From Clostridia bacterium (GTDB lineage: Bacteria > Bacillota > Clostridia > UBA1381), in NCBI GenBank assembly GCA_008668455.1, contig RQCD01000059.1:1-14893 (forward strand): a stretch of DNA of 14,893 nt, written 5' to 3'. Both the position numbers and the translations under genes were made by a program. This document shows, piece by piece, positions 6,209-13,889 of the stretch. Positions within the stretch are counted from its first letter, which is position 1, and every line of letters begins with the position of its first letter. Under the pieces are notes generated by a model that saw nothing but the letters and a program-made list of their open reading frames with translations, did no database searches and was not told where the DNA came from.

Positions 6209-8860
6209 TTATTTGAAGATGTAGATTCTTCTTGCCCATCGCTGATACTGGAACACCACTGCGTCTGAATAGGTATCCGGATTCGACTGATCATAGGAAT
6301 CGTCATAGCATTTTGCCTCGGTCACGCTGCCCTTATGGATTGGATTTTTACCGCCGTTCAGATCGTAGATTAAAACATCTGCTGATTCATCCTTAACCAT
6401 AATGGATCTTTCTCCGATTTTCAAGGATAAAATACCATCCCCGGTATCCTCCACGATTCCGACCTCATTGGTCAAATCATTGAAGCCTGCTGTTTTATAA
6501 TAATTTGCCCGGTTATTCGGATCATAAATCAGATCCAGCATCGTTGCCTGACCCCTTGCATTCGTCGGTAGCAGCAGAACCATGCCCGGTTTCAAGTCCT
6601 CCGGCTTACCATTCTGCCATGCTGCGCCTTTCTTTTTCCATTCAGCGCCATCCGGAATCTGAATGCTCACCTGATTATAGCCGTTGTATCCGATCACCGT
6701 TGCCAGCGCCTGTTCATCAGCGTCCAGTGTATAGGTGATTTTTTGTACCAGGATCGGCCAGGGTTCAGGGCTTGCACTTCCGGAATGCTCCACAACAAGA
6801 TATTTTTCCGCTGCCGCTTTCTTTTCGGTGGTACGGTATGCCGTTGCAGTAATCCACTCGTTATCCTTAATGCCGCTTGTTCCGATCACATAGTCGCCAT
6901 CTGTCTCAATTCCTGCATCAAGCATTGTTTTTGTTGGAATCTTAAAGACAACCGTATTTGAATCAATTGCCCCGACATTGGTTGCGTCCGATCCGATATA
7001 GCCTGTTCCCTTATAGGTCATGCCGCCTCTTGGAATGGACTTTCGGAGCGTTCCATCGCCCTCATACGGATCTGCACGGTCAATAGAGATCACTTCATTC
7101 TCCTGGTTTACCTTGATTAATGCCAGCTGCGGAACAAACTTTTTCCCGGTCTCAGTCGTACTGGTCAGCTCATCAAACACAACCTCCGGCTTTCTATAGG
7201 TTTCTCCGTCCAGCTTTAATTTCTGTGCACATATGAGTGTTTCCACGTTGCCGTCCTCTTTGAGCATTTTGATTCTTAAAATATATTCATACTGATCCTC
7301 CTCATCCGACAGATTGCCTTTGATCAGGTATGCCGCAAAGCTGGTAGAGGGAGAGGTTTTTGCATAGGCAATTTCGCCGTCTGCGTCAATATAAAGCGTG
7401 GCATTTTCTCCGATGGTAAATTTCTTTCCGGTCAAATCCTTGTAAGAAACTCCGCCAACGGTGACATACCGGTGGTCGTCGATTTCTTCCGAACGCTCAA
7501 TCGCTCCGGTAACCTTGTTTGAAGTAATGATGACTTCAATATGGCTTCCATAGGTTTCCGGCGCTTCATAGTAGGATTCATAAACGGTCAGCACGTCATC
7601 TGCCTTAATATCCGAAACGCTGACATCCCCGCTTCCGCCTTTCTGAATCCGGAAATACTGCCGATCTTCTGAATGAAGCTCAAACGGATGCGACGGAGTC
7701 AGAAAATCATTAAAGATCTCATTTGTCGTATCTGCGCTTTTTACCACAATATTTTTCTTTTTTCTTGCAACAACACGACTATAGCCATCCTTGTCTGCAA
7801 TCACCTTCAGCTCGCATCGATCGTTAATCCGGTCGCTGACATGATTGGTAATCAGACCGCCGTTATAGATCAGCTGCAAGCCTCGTTTTAACTGAATGCT
7901 TTTAGAACGGGAAGAACCGTTATCATAGGAAAGACGGTAGCTTTCTGCGTCAAAGCTTTCAAAATCATCTGCTGCAATCCGGATCACCTCGGTTTTTCCG
8001 GTTCTTTTTGCCCAGATCACCTCGCCGTCATCATCCTCTTTTAATTTTCTTTCGATATATTCAATTTCTTCTCCCAGGAAATCAGAAAGGTCAACGGTAC
8101 TTTCGTAAACTGTTCCGTCAATCTCAACCTCGTTCTCCTTCGAGAATACCGTTCCGTTAAATGAGCTTTTATTCACACCATCCACAATTCCCTTATGATA
8201 GTATGCTTTATGGCTGACTGCAAGGATAGTTTTATCCTCATCCTTTTGGTATTCAATCCGTCCCTCCGACGAGGTAACCTTCGGAGTTATCATCGGCGCT
8301 TTCAAAGCCTCATAAAGCATTGTGAGCATCACTCCGCGCGTCAGCTCGGAAGAAGTTTGAGATGCGTCTAAAAGTTTTAATTCTCTTGCATGCTTCAGAT
8401 AGCCGTAAGGATATCCTCCGTCACGCTCCGCAGTTTTTTCATAGCCAAGCGCCGTTAAAAGAATCCGGCATGCTGCTGCCGTTTCCATGGTATCATCCGG
8501 GTGAAAGCTCGTTTTATCATATCCTGTCACAAGTCCCATATCGGTCAGCGCGTTAATCTCTGCACACGCATAATGAAACGGCGGAACATCATAATAGTAT
8601 GTTGTGTTCTGTCTGTCGGAAACCTTTGCGCCTAAGGATTTTGCAGCCACAACTGCAAAATCCGCCCGTGTAACCGTTTCGTCCGGGTTCATATTGTAAT
8701 CATAATAGTCGCCAATAATTTCAAGCTCGCGCAGAATTTCCATTGCCTCTAAAACCTCTGTACCGATTGCTTGCTGCTGATCCTCTGCATAGATCGGGAA
8801 TCCGGAAAAAACAGTCAGCGCCATTAGCACGCAAAGAAGCTTTTTAAAAACATTTTTCAT
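6209..8860 (-). CDS. Secreted SLH-domain surface protein, large uncharacterised beta-rich body
   Basis: This encodes 883 residues. A signal peptide (1 to about 25, ending PIYAED) is followed by three SLH-like repeats at about 36-77, 90-140 and 150-187. Readable cores are TVTRADFAVVAAKSL, LTDMGLVTGYDKTSFHPDD and ELTRGVMLTMLYEAL; the first and third are degenerate. SLH repeats bind pyruvylated secondary cell-wall polymers, so the protein should sit on the cell surface. The remaining ~680 residues are rich in alternating beta-strands and acidic turns, without a catalytic motif I recognise. It may be structural or bind carbohydrate. The start is supported by GAGAGG 8 bases ahead of the ATG. It begins 19 bases after the preceding SLH block, so it is co-transcribed. 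Similar proteins with N-terminal SLH and a long unknown tail are common in polysaccharide-degrading Clostridia (general knowledge). Confidence 0.88.
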   Translation of the reverse strand: MKNVFKKLLCVLMALTVFSGFPIYAEDQQQAIGTEVLEAMEILRELEIIGDYYDYNMNPDETVTRADFAVVAAKSLGAKVSDRQNTTYYYDVPPFHYACAEINALTDMGLVTGYDKTSFHPDDTMETAAACRILLTALGYEKTAERDGGYPYGYLKHARELKLLDASQTSSELTRGVMLTMLYEALKAPMITPKVTSSEGRIEYQKDEDKTILAVSHKAYYHKGIVDGVNKSSFNGTVFSKENEVEIDGTVYESTVDLSDFLGEEIEYIERKLKEDDDGEVIWAKRTGKTEVIRIAADDFESFDAESYRLSYDNGSSRSKSIQLKRGLQLIYNGGLITNHVSDRINDRCELKVIADKDGYSRVVARKKKNIVVKSADTTNEIFNDFLTPSHPFELHSEDRQYFRIQKGGSGDVSVSDIKADDVLTVYESYYEAPETYGSHIEVIITSNKVTGAIERSEEIDDHRYVTVGGVSYKDLTGKKFTIGENATLYIDADGEIAYAKTSPSTSFAAYLIKGNLSDEEDQYEYILRIKMLKEDGNVETLICAQKLKLDGETYRKPEVVFDELTSTTETGKKFVPQLALIKVNQENEVISIDRADPYEGDGTLRKSIPRGGMTYKGTGYIGSDATNVGAIDSNTVVFKIPTKTMLDAGIETDGDYVIGTSGIKDNEWITATAYRTTEKKAAAEKYLVVEHSGSASPEPWPILVQKITYTLDADEQALATVIGYNGYNQVSIQIPDGAEWKKKGAAWQNGKPEDLKPGMVLLLPTNARGQATMLDLIYDPNNRANYYKTAGFNDLTNEVGIVEDTGDGILSLKIGERSIMVKDESADVLIYDLNGGKNPIHKGSVTEAKCYDDSYDQSNPDTYSDAVVFQYQRWARRIYIFK

Positions 8861-8879
8861 CAGGCTTTCCTCTCTTTCC

Positions 8880-9416
8880 TTATTGCAATTTTTCTAATAC
8901 GCCGTAAATGATCTTTGCTGCCTGCGCTCTGGTTGCATTGCCAAGCGGCTGAAATTCCGTTTCGCTTACACCGCTGACTGCGCCCATCGCAACCAATGCC
9001 GCAACGGCCGTCTGTGCATATTCTGCAATTGCAGACTGATCGTGGAAGGTTAATTCTCCCGCCGGCAGCTCTGTACCCTTTTGCTTTAGTGCATTACAGA
9101 TCATAACCGCCATATCCTGTCTGGAAATCTGCATCCCAACGCCAAAGCTGCCGTTTCCGATTCCGTGTACCAGTCCCTTTTCGTATGCGATATTAACAAA
9201 CTTGCAATACCAGGCGTCCTCCGGAATATCGGAAAAATGATTTTCCAAAAAGCTCTCATTTTCATAACCGGCTGCGCAGACAAGAATTTTTGCGAATTCC
9301 TCTCTGGTTACATTGCCATCCGGATCGAAATATCCGTTTTCCTTACCGCTTAAAATACCCTGATCGGCAAGCGCGATAATTGCCTCCTGCGCCCAGGTAA
9401 TCCCCTCAATATCCAC
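8880..9416 (-). CDS. Triple SLH-domain block, C-terminal part of an interrupted surface protein
   Basis: These 178 residues consist almost entirely of three SLH domains: about 2-50 (WAQEAIIALADQGILSG, NVTREEFAKIL), 60-110 (FSDIPEDAWYCKFVNIAYEKG, ISRQDMAVMI) and 122-177 (TAVAALVAMGAVSG, ATRAQAAKIIYGVL). There is no signal peptide, so by itself the product could not reach the wall. The nominal start is a GTG with only a weak AGG ahead. The reading frame actually continues upstream without a shift: VEF, then a TAG (9426-9428), then the secreted protein at 9426-10586. The first SLH domain needs the VEFVDIEG residues around the stop. This is therefore the anchor half of what was, or still is by readthrough, one gene of about 570 codons. 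Reinitiation at the GTG is possible but would give a cytoplasmic anchor without function. Confidence 0.85.
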   Translation of the reverse strand: MDIEGITWAQEAIIALADQGILSGKENGYFDPDGNVTREEFAKILVCAAGYENESFLENHFSDIPEDAWYCKFVNIAYEKGLVHGIGNGSFGVGMQISRQDMAVMICNALKQKGTELPAGELTFHDQSAIAEYAQTAVAALVAMGAVSGVSETEFQPLGNATRAQAAKIIYGVLEKLQ

Positions 9417-9425
9417 AAATTCAAC

Positions 9426-9428
9426 CTA
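9426..9428 (-). other. In-frame TAG between secreted module and SLH anchor
   Basis: The codons run CCG ATT TAG GTT GAA TTT GTG GAT, with no frame change on either side. A Gly/Ser-rich linker (GGGSKSSSGSG) lies 22-32 residues before the stop and a canonical SLH domain starts 3-4 residues after it. CAG to TAG is the simplest ancestral change. No other in-frame stop occurs between 10586 and 8882. Confidence 0.9.
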
Positions 9429-10586
9429 AATCGGTTTTTTGGTTTCACTGGTTTGATCTGTCCGGTCAAGCTTTCCGGGATAGTATACATCTCCGCTCCC
9501 AGAGCTGCTTTTTGATCCGCCGCCATCCTTTGCGGAATACTGCGAAAGATAGCTGTTATAAGCGTTCTTAAACGCGTCGATATTGGTATAGTCTTTTCCG
9601 CTCATCGCCGTATAAACCTTGCTGTTTGTAGTTGGCGAGGAAATGCCAATGGTACTGCCATATCCCAGGGTACTCAACACATTCTGAATGTCATTTCCGT
9701 CTGCATAGCGCGTTTCGGTCAGAATCAGCGCATGAATCAAAGCCGTTTTCAAGCTGGCAAAATCAGAAAGGCTGCCTGCGGCAGATTCCATTTTTCCCAA
9801 GAAGTATGTCCATTCGCCGTCTGTTTTTAAGCAGCTGCCAAGATTGCTCCAAAGCGTCTGCTCCTTCGTGACAAGCTCTGTTTTGAGAAGCTCGGATTTC
9901 AGATCGGTAATCGTTCCCTTCTGCTTGAAAGCCTCCATCAGCATATAGGTATGAAATGCCTCACTTCTTTCCTTTTGTGCTGTTTCATCAAACACCTTGT
10001 CTGTACCAAAATTTGCGTCTGCAGCAACATGCTTTATATAGGCCGCAAAAAGCTTTTCCGGGGTGCTTCCCTGAATCAGTTTTTTGTAAACCGTTAAGTC
10101 AAAACCAACCGGAGAAACATCCTGATCCCCTCCGTCGATACAAGACTGAAATGTTGTATAATCCTGATCAACAGCAGCTTTTTTCATCGCAAGCACCGCA
10201 TCGGAATAGGTTTTTGTGCCCACAAGCGCAAGCGCTTCTCCACCCATATCATCCCGCATATCGGAAATCATTCTTGCCTGATAAGTACCTGCGTTTAACT
10301 CCTCACTGTACGGAATCGTAAAAGAAATACTTCCGTCGGATGTTTGCTGACCCTGCCAAAGGATAAATGTATTCGGATCGCCGCCCTTTGTCCAGTCTGA
10401 AAAGTTTTTTCCTTTTTGCAAAATCTGATAAAGAATTTGCTCACCGTCGATTCCAGCTCCGCTGACGATCAGTTGATTCTTTGCAAAATCTTCTGTCACC
10501 GAAAAATGCTCTGCCGCGGACGCATTTGCAGAAAGCATGATACATGCACTGATGAATGCGGCACATTTTTGCAATCTTTTTTTCAT
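9426..10586 (-). CDS. Secreted Ig-like/helical protein, N-terminal part of an interrupted SLH protein
   Basis: From the chosen ATG this is 386 residues. It has a signal peptide (MKKRLQKCAAFISACIML, cleavage near ANASA), a beta-sandwich domain at about 25-120 with a GTYQARM strand typical of Clostridial Ig-like modules, and a mainly helical region at about 125-335. A Gly/Ser linker then leads to the TAG at 9426-9428. The start is set by AGGAGA (10594-10599), 7 bases before the ATG at 10586. The longer frame reaching 10649 overlaps the C-terminal extension of the upstream hydrolase gene and precedes the signal peptide, so I rejected it. The helical region resembles parts of other large SLH proteins but shows no catalytic motif. 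As written, the protein would be secreted but not anchored. With readthrough it would gain three SLH domains and stay on the wall. Confidence 0.85.
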   Translation of the reverse strand: MKKRLQKCAAFISACIMLSANASAAEHFSVTEDFAKNQLIVSGAGIDGEQILYQILQKGKNFSDWTKGGDPNTFILWQGQQTSDGSISFTIPYSEELNAGTYQARMISDMRDDMGGEALALVGTKTYSDAVLAMKKAAVDQDYTTFQSCIDGGDQDVSPVGFDLTVYKKLIQGSTPEKLFAAYIKHVAADANFGTDKVFDETAQKERSEAFHTYMLMEAFKQKGTITDLKSELLKTELVTKEQTLWSNLGSCLKTDGEWTYFLGKMESAAGSLSDFASLKTALIHALILTETRYADGNDIQNVLSTLGYGSTIGISSPTTNSKVYTAMSGKDYTNIDAFKNAYNSYLSQYSAKDGGGSKSSSGSGDVYYPGKLDRTDQTSETKKPI

Positions 10587-10593
10587 CTTATTC

Positions 10594-10599
10594 TCTCCT
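10594..10599 (-). promoter_or_regulatory. Ribosome binding site deciding the start at 10586
   Basis: AGGAGA on the minus strand lies 7 bases ahead of the ATG that begins the signal peptide. It also directly follows the TAA at 10603-10605 that ends the read-through frame of the upstream hydrolase. This is the spacing expected of adjacent operon genes and supports that TAA as the ancestral stop. Confidence 0.75.
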
Positions 10600-10602
10600 A
10601 TC

Positions 10603-10719
10603 TTAATATAACGTTGATCTTTGCGGTCTTTGATTTTGATCCCAGACAAAAAATTTCATCTGCTTCATATTTTCTGTCGCGGTCATGGTAAAGGTCAGAG
10701 TTTCCTGTCCGTTTTCCCA
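10603..10719 (-). pseudogene. Read-through C-terminal extension of the glycoside hydrolase (38 codons)
   Basis: Directly after the TGA at 10720-10722, in the same frame, come 38 sense codons starting WENGQETLTFTMTATENMKQ and ending at a TAA (10603-10605). They read as the last two beta-strands of an Ig-like domain. MKFFVWDQNQRP matches in pattern VTVYLWNGMDGLVP, which ends the neighbouring modular protein at 13890. It is either a lost C-terminus or one reached only by readthrough. Confidence 0.75.
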
Positions 10720-10722
10720 TCA
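10720..10722 (-). other. In-frame TGA inside the last Ig-like domain of the glycoside hydrolase
   Basis: The codons are GCC ATG CCA GAC TGA TGG GAA AAC. The frame stays open for 38 codons afterwards and completes the domain. CGA to TGA or TGG to TGA would be single-base changes. No other recognised gene here uses TGA as its stop, and the other long genes contain none in frame, so TGA is not generally read as sense. Confidence 0.85.
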
Positions 10723-13700
10723 GTCTGGCATGGCGGCGTAAGCGGATAAAAGACTGCAGGTTTCATAATAGAACGCTCCGGAAATCATGAGCTTTGGATT
10801 CTCTGCTCCGGTACGGTTGGTCAGTTTCAGCCGAATCATTAATTGATCCTGTGCGGATAAATCTGCGGCAGTTAATTGATAAAAGGAAACCGGTGTTCCA
10901 TTGAGATAACAGGTATATGCATATTCAAAGCCGGGTAAAAGCTGCTGGGAAAAGATTGACGTTCCGTTATACAGCCTTAAATTACAGCTTCGGGACGCGA
11001 TATCCGGAATCTCCATAGTATACTCAATGATACCACTTTCTTTTGCACGCTTTTGTCCGATTCCAATGATATTTTCTTCTGAATCCGTTGCCAATACTGC
11101 TGAATCATTGCCTCCGGTTTCTGCCATGGAGGATACCGTAATTTCATCACGACCGACGCTCACAAACAGCTCCGGAATCTGCATTCTCAATTCCACAGTC
11201 GTATAGAATTTCAGAGTTCCCGTCTCATCCAGTACTCTGATATGGCCATAGGCACGCTCGGTGTATAAATGCGGTACTTTTAAGGTGACAACATTTCCGC
11301 TGATTGAGGAAATCTCTAAGCCATCTGCAATTACCTGATCACCGGCAGAAAGATTGGAAAGCGAAAAGCTTCTTGTGCCGTCCGGGACACAATCCTCAAA
11401 TGTGGTTTCGCTGATCGGAAGAACGGTATAAACCTTGCCGTCCGAACGCGTTTCGGTAGCAACCCCCTGATAGGAAAGCTCTGAAAAATCTCCTACCAGA
11501 TAATACGGTTCGTGTGAGACATTTAAAGAATAAATGCCGTTTTCTGATCTCATTGTTCCCAGGAGGTTTGCATACATATCGTATACCTCAAGCTCCGGGC
11601 AGCCGAGGGACAGTGTGGCATAAGCCGACTCCTTAATCTCGGATTGAATCATGATCACATCACGGTCAAATTCCGGATTGCCGGAATTGTCAAACCAGAA
11701 TGCCATCAGCTTATTCCATTCATTTTTCCGCGGCAGATCCTCATTTAAAAATCCTGCTACAACCGAGGTATCATCAATAAAATGATTATATGCCGCTGTT
11801 GCCACTAAGCTTTGCTTTGCGCTATAGGGGGTGTAGCCGTTCATGCCGGTGTAGGAATTTAACAAGCCCCAGTTATGCTCATATTCGGTCTGATCCGAAA
11901 AATCGATTACATTATGTACAAACAGCTTGTCAAAGGAATTTTCCATTCCCTGCGTGACAGCATAGCCAAGCACAAGACCTCTTGCCTGCGCACGGCGCGG
12001 CATAAAATGCTCATACCCCATTTTAAACGTTGTATTCCAAGCTTCATCACCCCATGGAGCGGCACTTTTTCCGGTATGCTCGCCTTCAACCAGTCTGTTG
12101 TAGGAATTTAAGCCGTATTCCGTTGCCCAGTAACCGTCGTATTCTTTATCTGTATATTCTCTGGTCAAAGAAACTAACGGCTCTTTTCCGCTTTTTGTGA
12201 GCAGCTCCTGGGAATAAAAAGTTCCCTGGAAAGGATATTTATGACCGGTGAAGATGTCCATATAATTGTACGCGCCTGCGGCATATGCCTGACGGATAAA
12301 ATTGCTTTCCCAATCGGAGGAAACCAAGCCTGCAACCGGGATAGACGGATCAACTGCCTTGACTGCGTCATAGGCAATTTTTAGCGCCTTTGTATATGCC
12401 TCGCCCTGATTTCCGGTGAAGTCGGACGCAAACATGGTGGTGGACGGTTCGTTAAATACCTCATAAACATCCACATATTCGTGTGTTGCCGCAACGATCG
12501 CCTCGCACCAGGACTTGAATTTGATCAGATCGCTGTCGGTGAGCGGAATATTAGAATTTCCGTCATAGTACAAAGAACGCGGTCCCCAGATCTGCAGCAG
12601 CACCTTGATTCCGCTTTCGCTGATATACTTTAAATCCTCCAGCTGTTTTTGGTTCATCGTCCATGTGTTTGTGCTTTCCTGATAGGTCAGACCCTGATGG
12701 TTCGCCTCACGCACCCAGCCGATTCCGGCATTTTGAATGGACTCGATCACAGGCTTTGTCTCGCCCAGTCCGCCGCCAATGACATGCACATTGACACCAA
12801 GATCGTCATTCCGGTCGGAATTATATACCATGACGGAGAAATTCTCGCTTCCGAAAGACTTTGTATAAGTCTGATCTCCGATCCGAACGGACGCGGTCGC
12901 TGCAATACTGTAGACGCCATACCGTTTCGGATTCTGAAACGCTTTGGTATCGGTGCGCTTCTCTCCTGCTGCCAAAGTGCAGGTATATCCGAATGTATCA
13001 ATCAGATTGTTATTTTCATTATAAACATCAAAGCTCCAATCAACAAAAATTTCTTTCTTTGACGTATTTTGCATCGGAATGCTTAAAGAAAACTGATCCT
13101 TTTCCATGGACTCGATATTTCCCGGCACGCCCAGGCTAATTCTGTCTGTGAGTGCAAGCGCGTCCTCATCCGTTACCGCAACCGGTTCAACCTTAATTGA
13201 TTTATAAATCACATTCCGGACAAGGTTAATCTGACCGCCCCAATCGGTCACTTCAAGATCCCAGCTGTTCATGATGCCGTTTCCGGCTTTGAAATCATCT
13301 AATATGAATTCTGCGCGGTTCCATATTCCGCGGTTGCGGATTCGGATATCCTCAGTCAGATGAGTGATTCCGTCGCCGTCCTGCGGAATCCGGTCACCTG
13401 TTCCGTTGGAGTCGTAATGTGTACGGATTCTGGCATAAAGCTCGTCACCCTCTGCATAATCTCCCGGCATGGACGGATGCGCTCCGTCCCAATAGTCTAT
13501 CGTCAGCTTCACTTTTTGCCCCGGCTCAACATTTTTCATAAAAGAATCGTCAATGTCAATCAGAACACCATAGTTTGTACCCAAGCCGAGCATATTTCCG
13601 CGATCTGTGCTATAGCCCCAATCGCCGCCGGCATAGGTTGCCTTCATTTTTGCATTGGTTGCGCCTACCGGTATCCATTTTGCAATATTGGTTAAAACCG

Positions 13701-13821
13701 GCTCGCCATAACCAAATTCAATCATGGCATAATTTTTTGCCTTTGCAAAGACAAAATTCTGCGAAGTCACCGCCATTGCTGCGGCAGCAATACCGCAAAG
13801 AATTCTTTTTATATTTCTCAT
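10720..13821 (-). CDS. Secreted multi-domain glycoside hydrolase, clan GH-A (GH39/GH5-like)
   Basis: This encodes 1033 residues up to the TGA, or 1071 residues plus the stop position with the extension. A signal peptide (1 to about 26, ending FVFAKA) is followed by a beta-sandwich region at about 30-215 that may bind carbohydrate, and a second beta-domain at about 220-335. A TIM barrel at about 339-680 starts LGVNVHVIGGG. It has the acid/base Glu458 in DVYEVFNEPS preceded by Asn457, His527 in TGHKYP, and the nucleophile Glu568 in YWATEYGLNSY, 110 residues later. Two C-terminal Ig-like domains follow, the last cut by the TGA. The arrangement Asn-Glu then Glu defines clan GH-A; the exact family is uncertain. 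It should act outside the cell on a plant polysaccharide. It has no SLH domain, so it is probably released or bound through partners. The ribosome site GGAGG lies 6 bases before the ATG. The upstream gene ends 68 bases earlier across a hairpin. Confidence 0.88.
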   Translation of the reverse strand: MRNIKRILCGIAAAAMAVTSQNFVFAKAKNYAMIEFGYGEPVLTNIAKWIPVGATNAKMKATYAGGDWGYSTDRGNMLGLGTNYGVLIDIDDSFMKNVEPGQKVKLTIDYWDGAHPSMPGDYAEGDELYARIRTHYDSNGTGDRIPQDGDGITHLTEDIRIRNRGIWNRAEFILDDFKAGNGIMNSWDLEVTDWGGQINLVRNVIYKSIKVEPVAVTDEDALALTDRISLGVPGNIESMEKDQFSLSIPMQNTSKKEIFVDWSFDVYNENNNLIDTFGYTCTLAAGEKRTDTKAFQNPKRYGVYSIAATASVRIGDQTYTKSFGSENFSVMVYNSDRNDDLGVNVHVIGGGLGETKPVIESIQNAGIGWVREANHQGLTYQESTNTWTMNQKQLEDLKYISESGIKVLLQIWGPRSLYYDGNSNIPLTDSDLIKFKSWCEAIVAATHEYVDVYEVFNEPSTTMFASDFTGNQGEAYTKALKIAYDAVKAVDPSIPVAGLVSSDWESNFIRQAYAAGAYNYMDIFTGHKYPFQGTFYSQELLTKSGKEPLVSLTREYTDKEYDGYWATEYGLNSYNRLVEGEHTGKSAAPWGDEAWNTTFKMGYEHFMPRRAQARGLVLGYAVTQGMENSFDKLFVHNVIDFSDQTEYEHNWGLLNSYTGMNGYTPYSAKQSLVATAAYNHFIDDTSVVAGFLNEDLPRKNEWNKLMAFWFDNSGNPEFDRDVIMIQSEIKESAYATLSLGCPELEVYDMYANLLGTMRSENGIYSLNVSHEPYYLVGDFSELSYQGVATETRSDGKVYTVLPISETTFEDCVPDGTRSFSLSNLSAGDQVIADGLEISSISGNVVTLKVPHLYTERAYGHIRVLDETGTLKFYTTVELRMQIPELFVSVGRDEITVSSMAETGGNDSAVLATDSEENIIGIGQKRAKESGIIEYTMEIPDIASRSCNLRLYNGTSIFSQQLLPGFEYAYTCYLNGTPVSFYQLTAADLSAQDQLMIRLKLTNRTGAENPKLMISGAFYYETCSLLSAYAAMPD

Positions 13822-13847
13822 TCCTTCCCTCCGTTTTTTTATCGCCG

Positions 13848-13876
13848 GGCAAAAGAGGGAGAAACCCTCTTTTGCC
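13848..13876. other. Intercistronic hairpin between modular protein and hydrolase genes
   Basis: GGCAAAAGAGGG (13848-13859), loop AGAAA, and CCCTCTTTTGCC (13865-13876) form a perfect 12-bp stem. On the transcribed minus strand it is followed by CGGCGATAAAAAAACGG, so there is no U-tract and it is not a standard terminator. It lies between the stop of one gene and the ribosome site of the next. There it could stabilise or process the message, or partly reduce readthrough into the hydrolase gene. Confidence 0.6.
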
Positions 13877-13889
13877 GCGATCTTCCGTT

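Noticed and set aside
5848..6306. HAD ORF taken as an intact 152-residue gene
   Set aside because: The first ~33 codons overlap the SLH gene out of frame, there is no ribosome site, and the catalytic N-terminal HAD motifs are missing.
10587..10649. N-terminal extension of the secreted Ig-like protein
   Set aside because: It precedes the signal peptide and overlaps the read-through end of the hydrolase. The ATG at 10586 has AGGAGA at ideal spacing.
8880..13821. Genome-wide reassignment of TAG or TGA to sense
   Set aside because: araC ends at a TAG aligned with its terminator, the long genes contain no in-frame TAG or TGA, and only one instance of each odd codon is seen.
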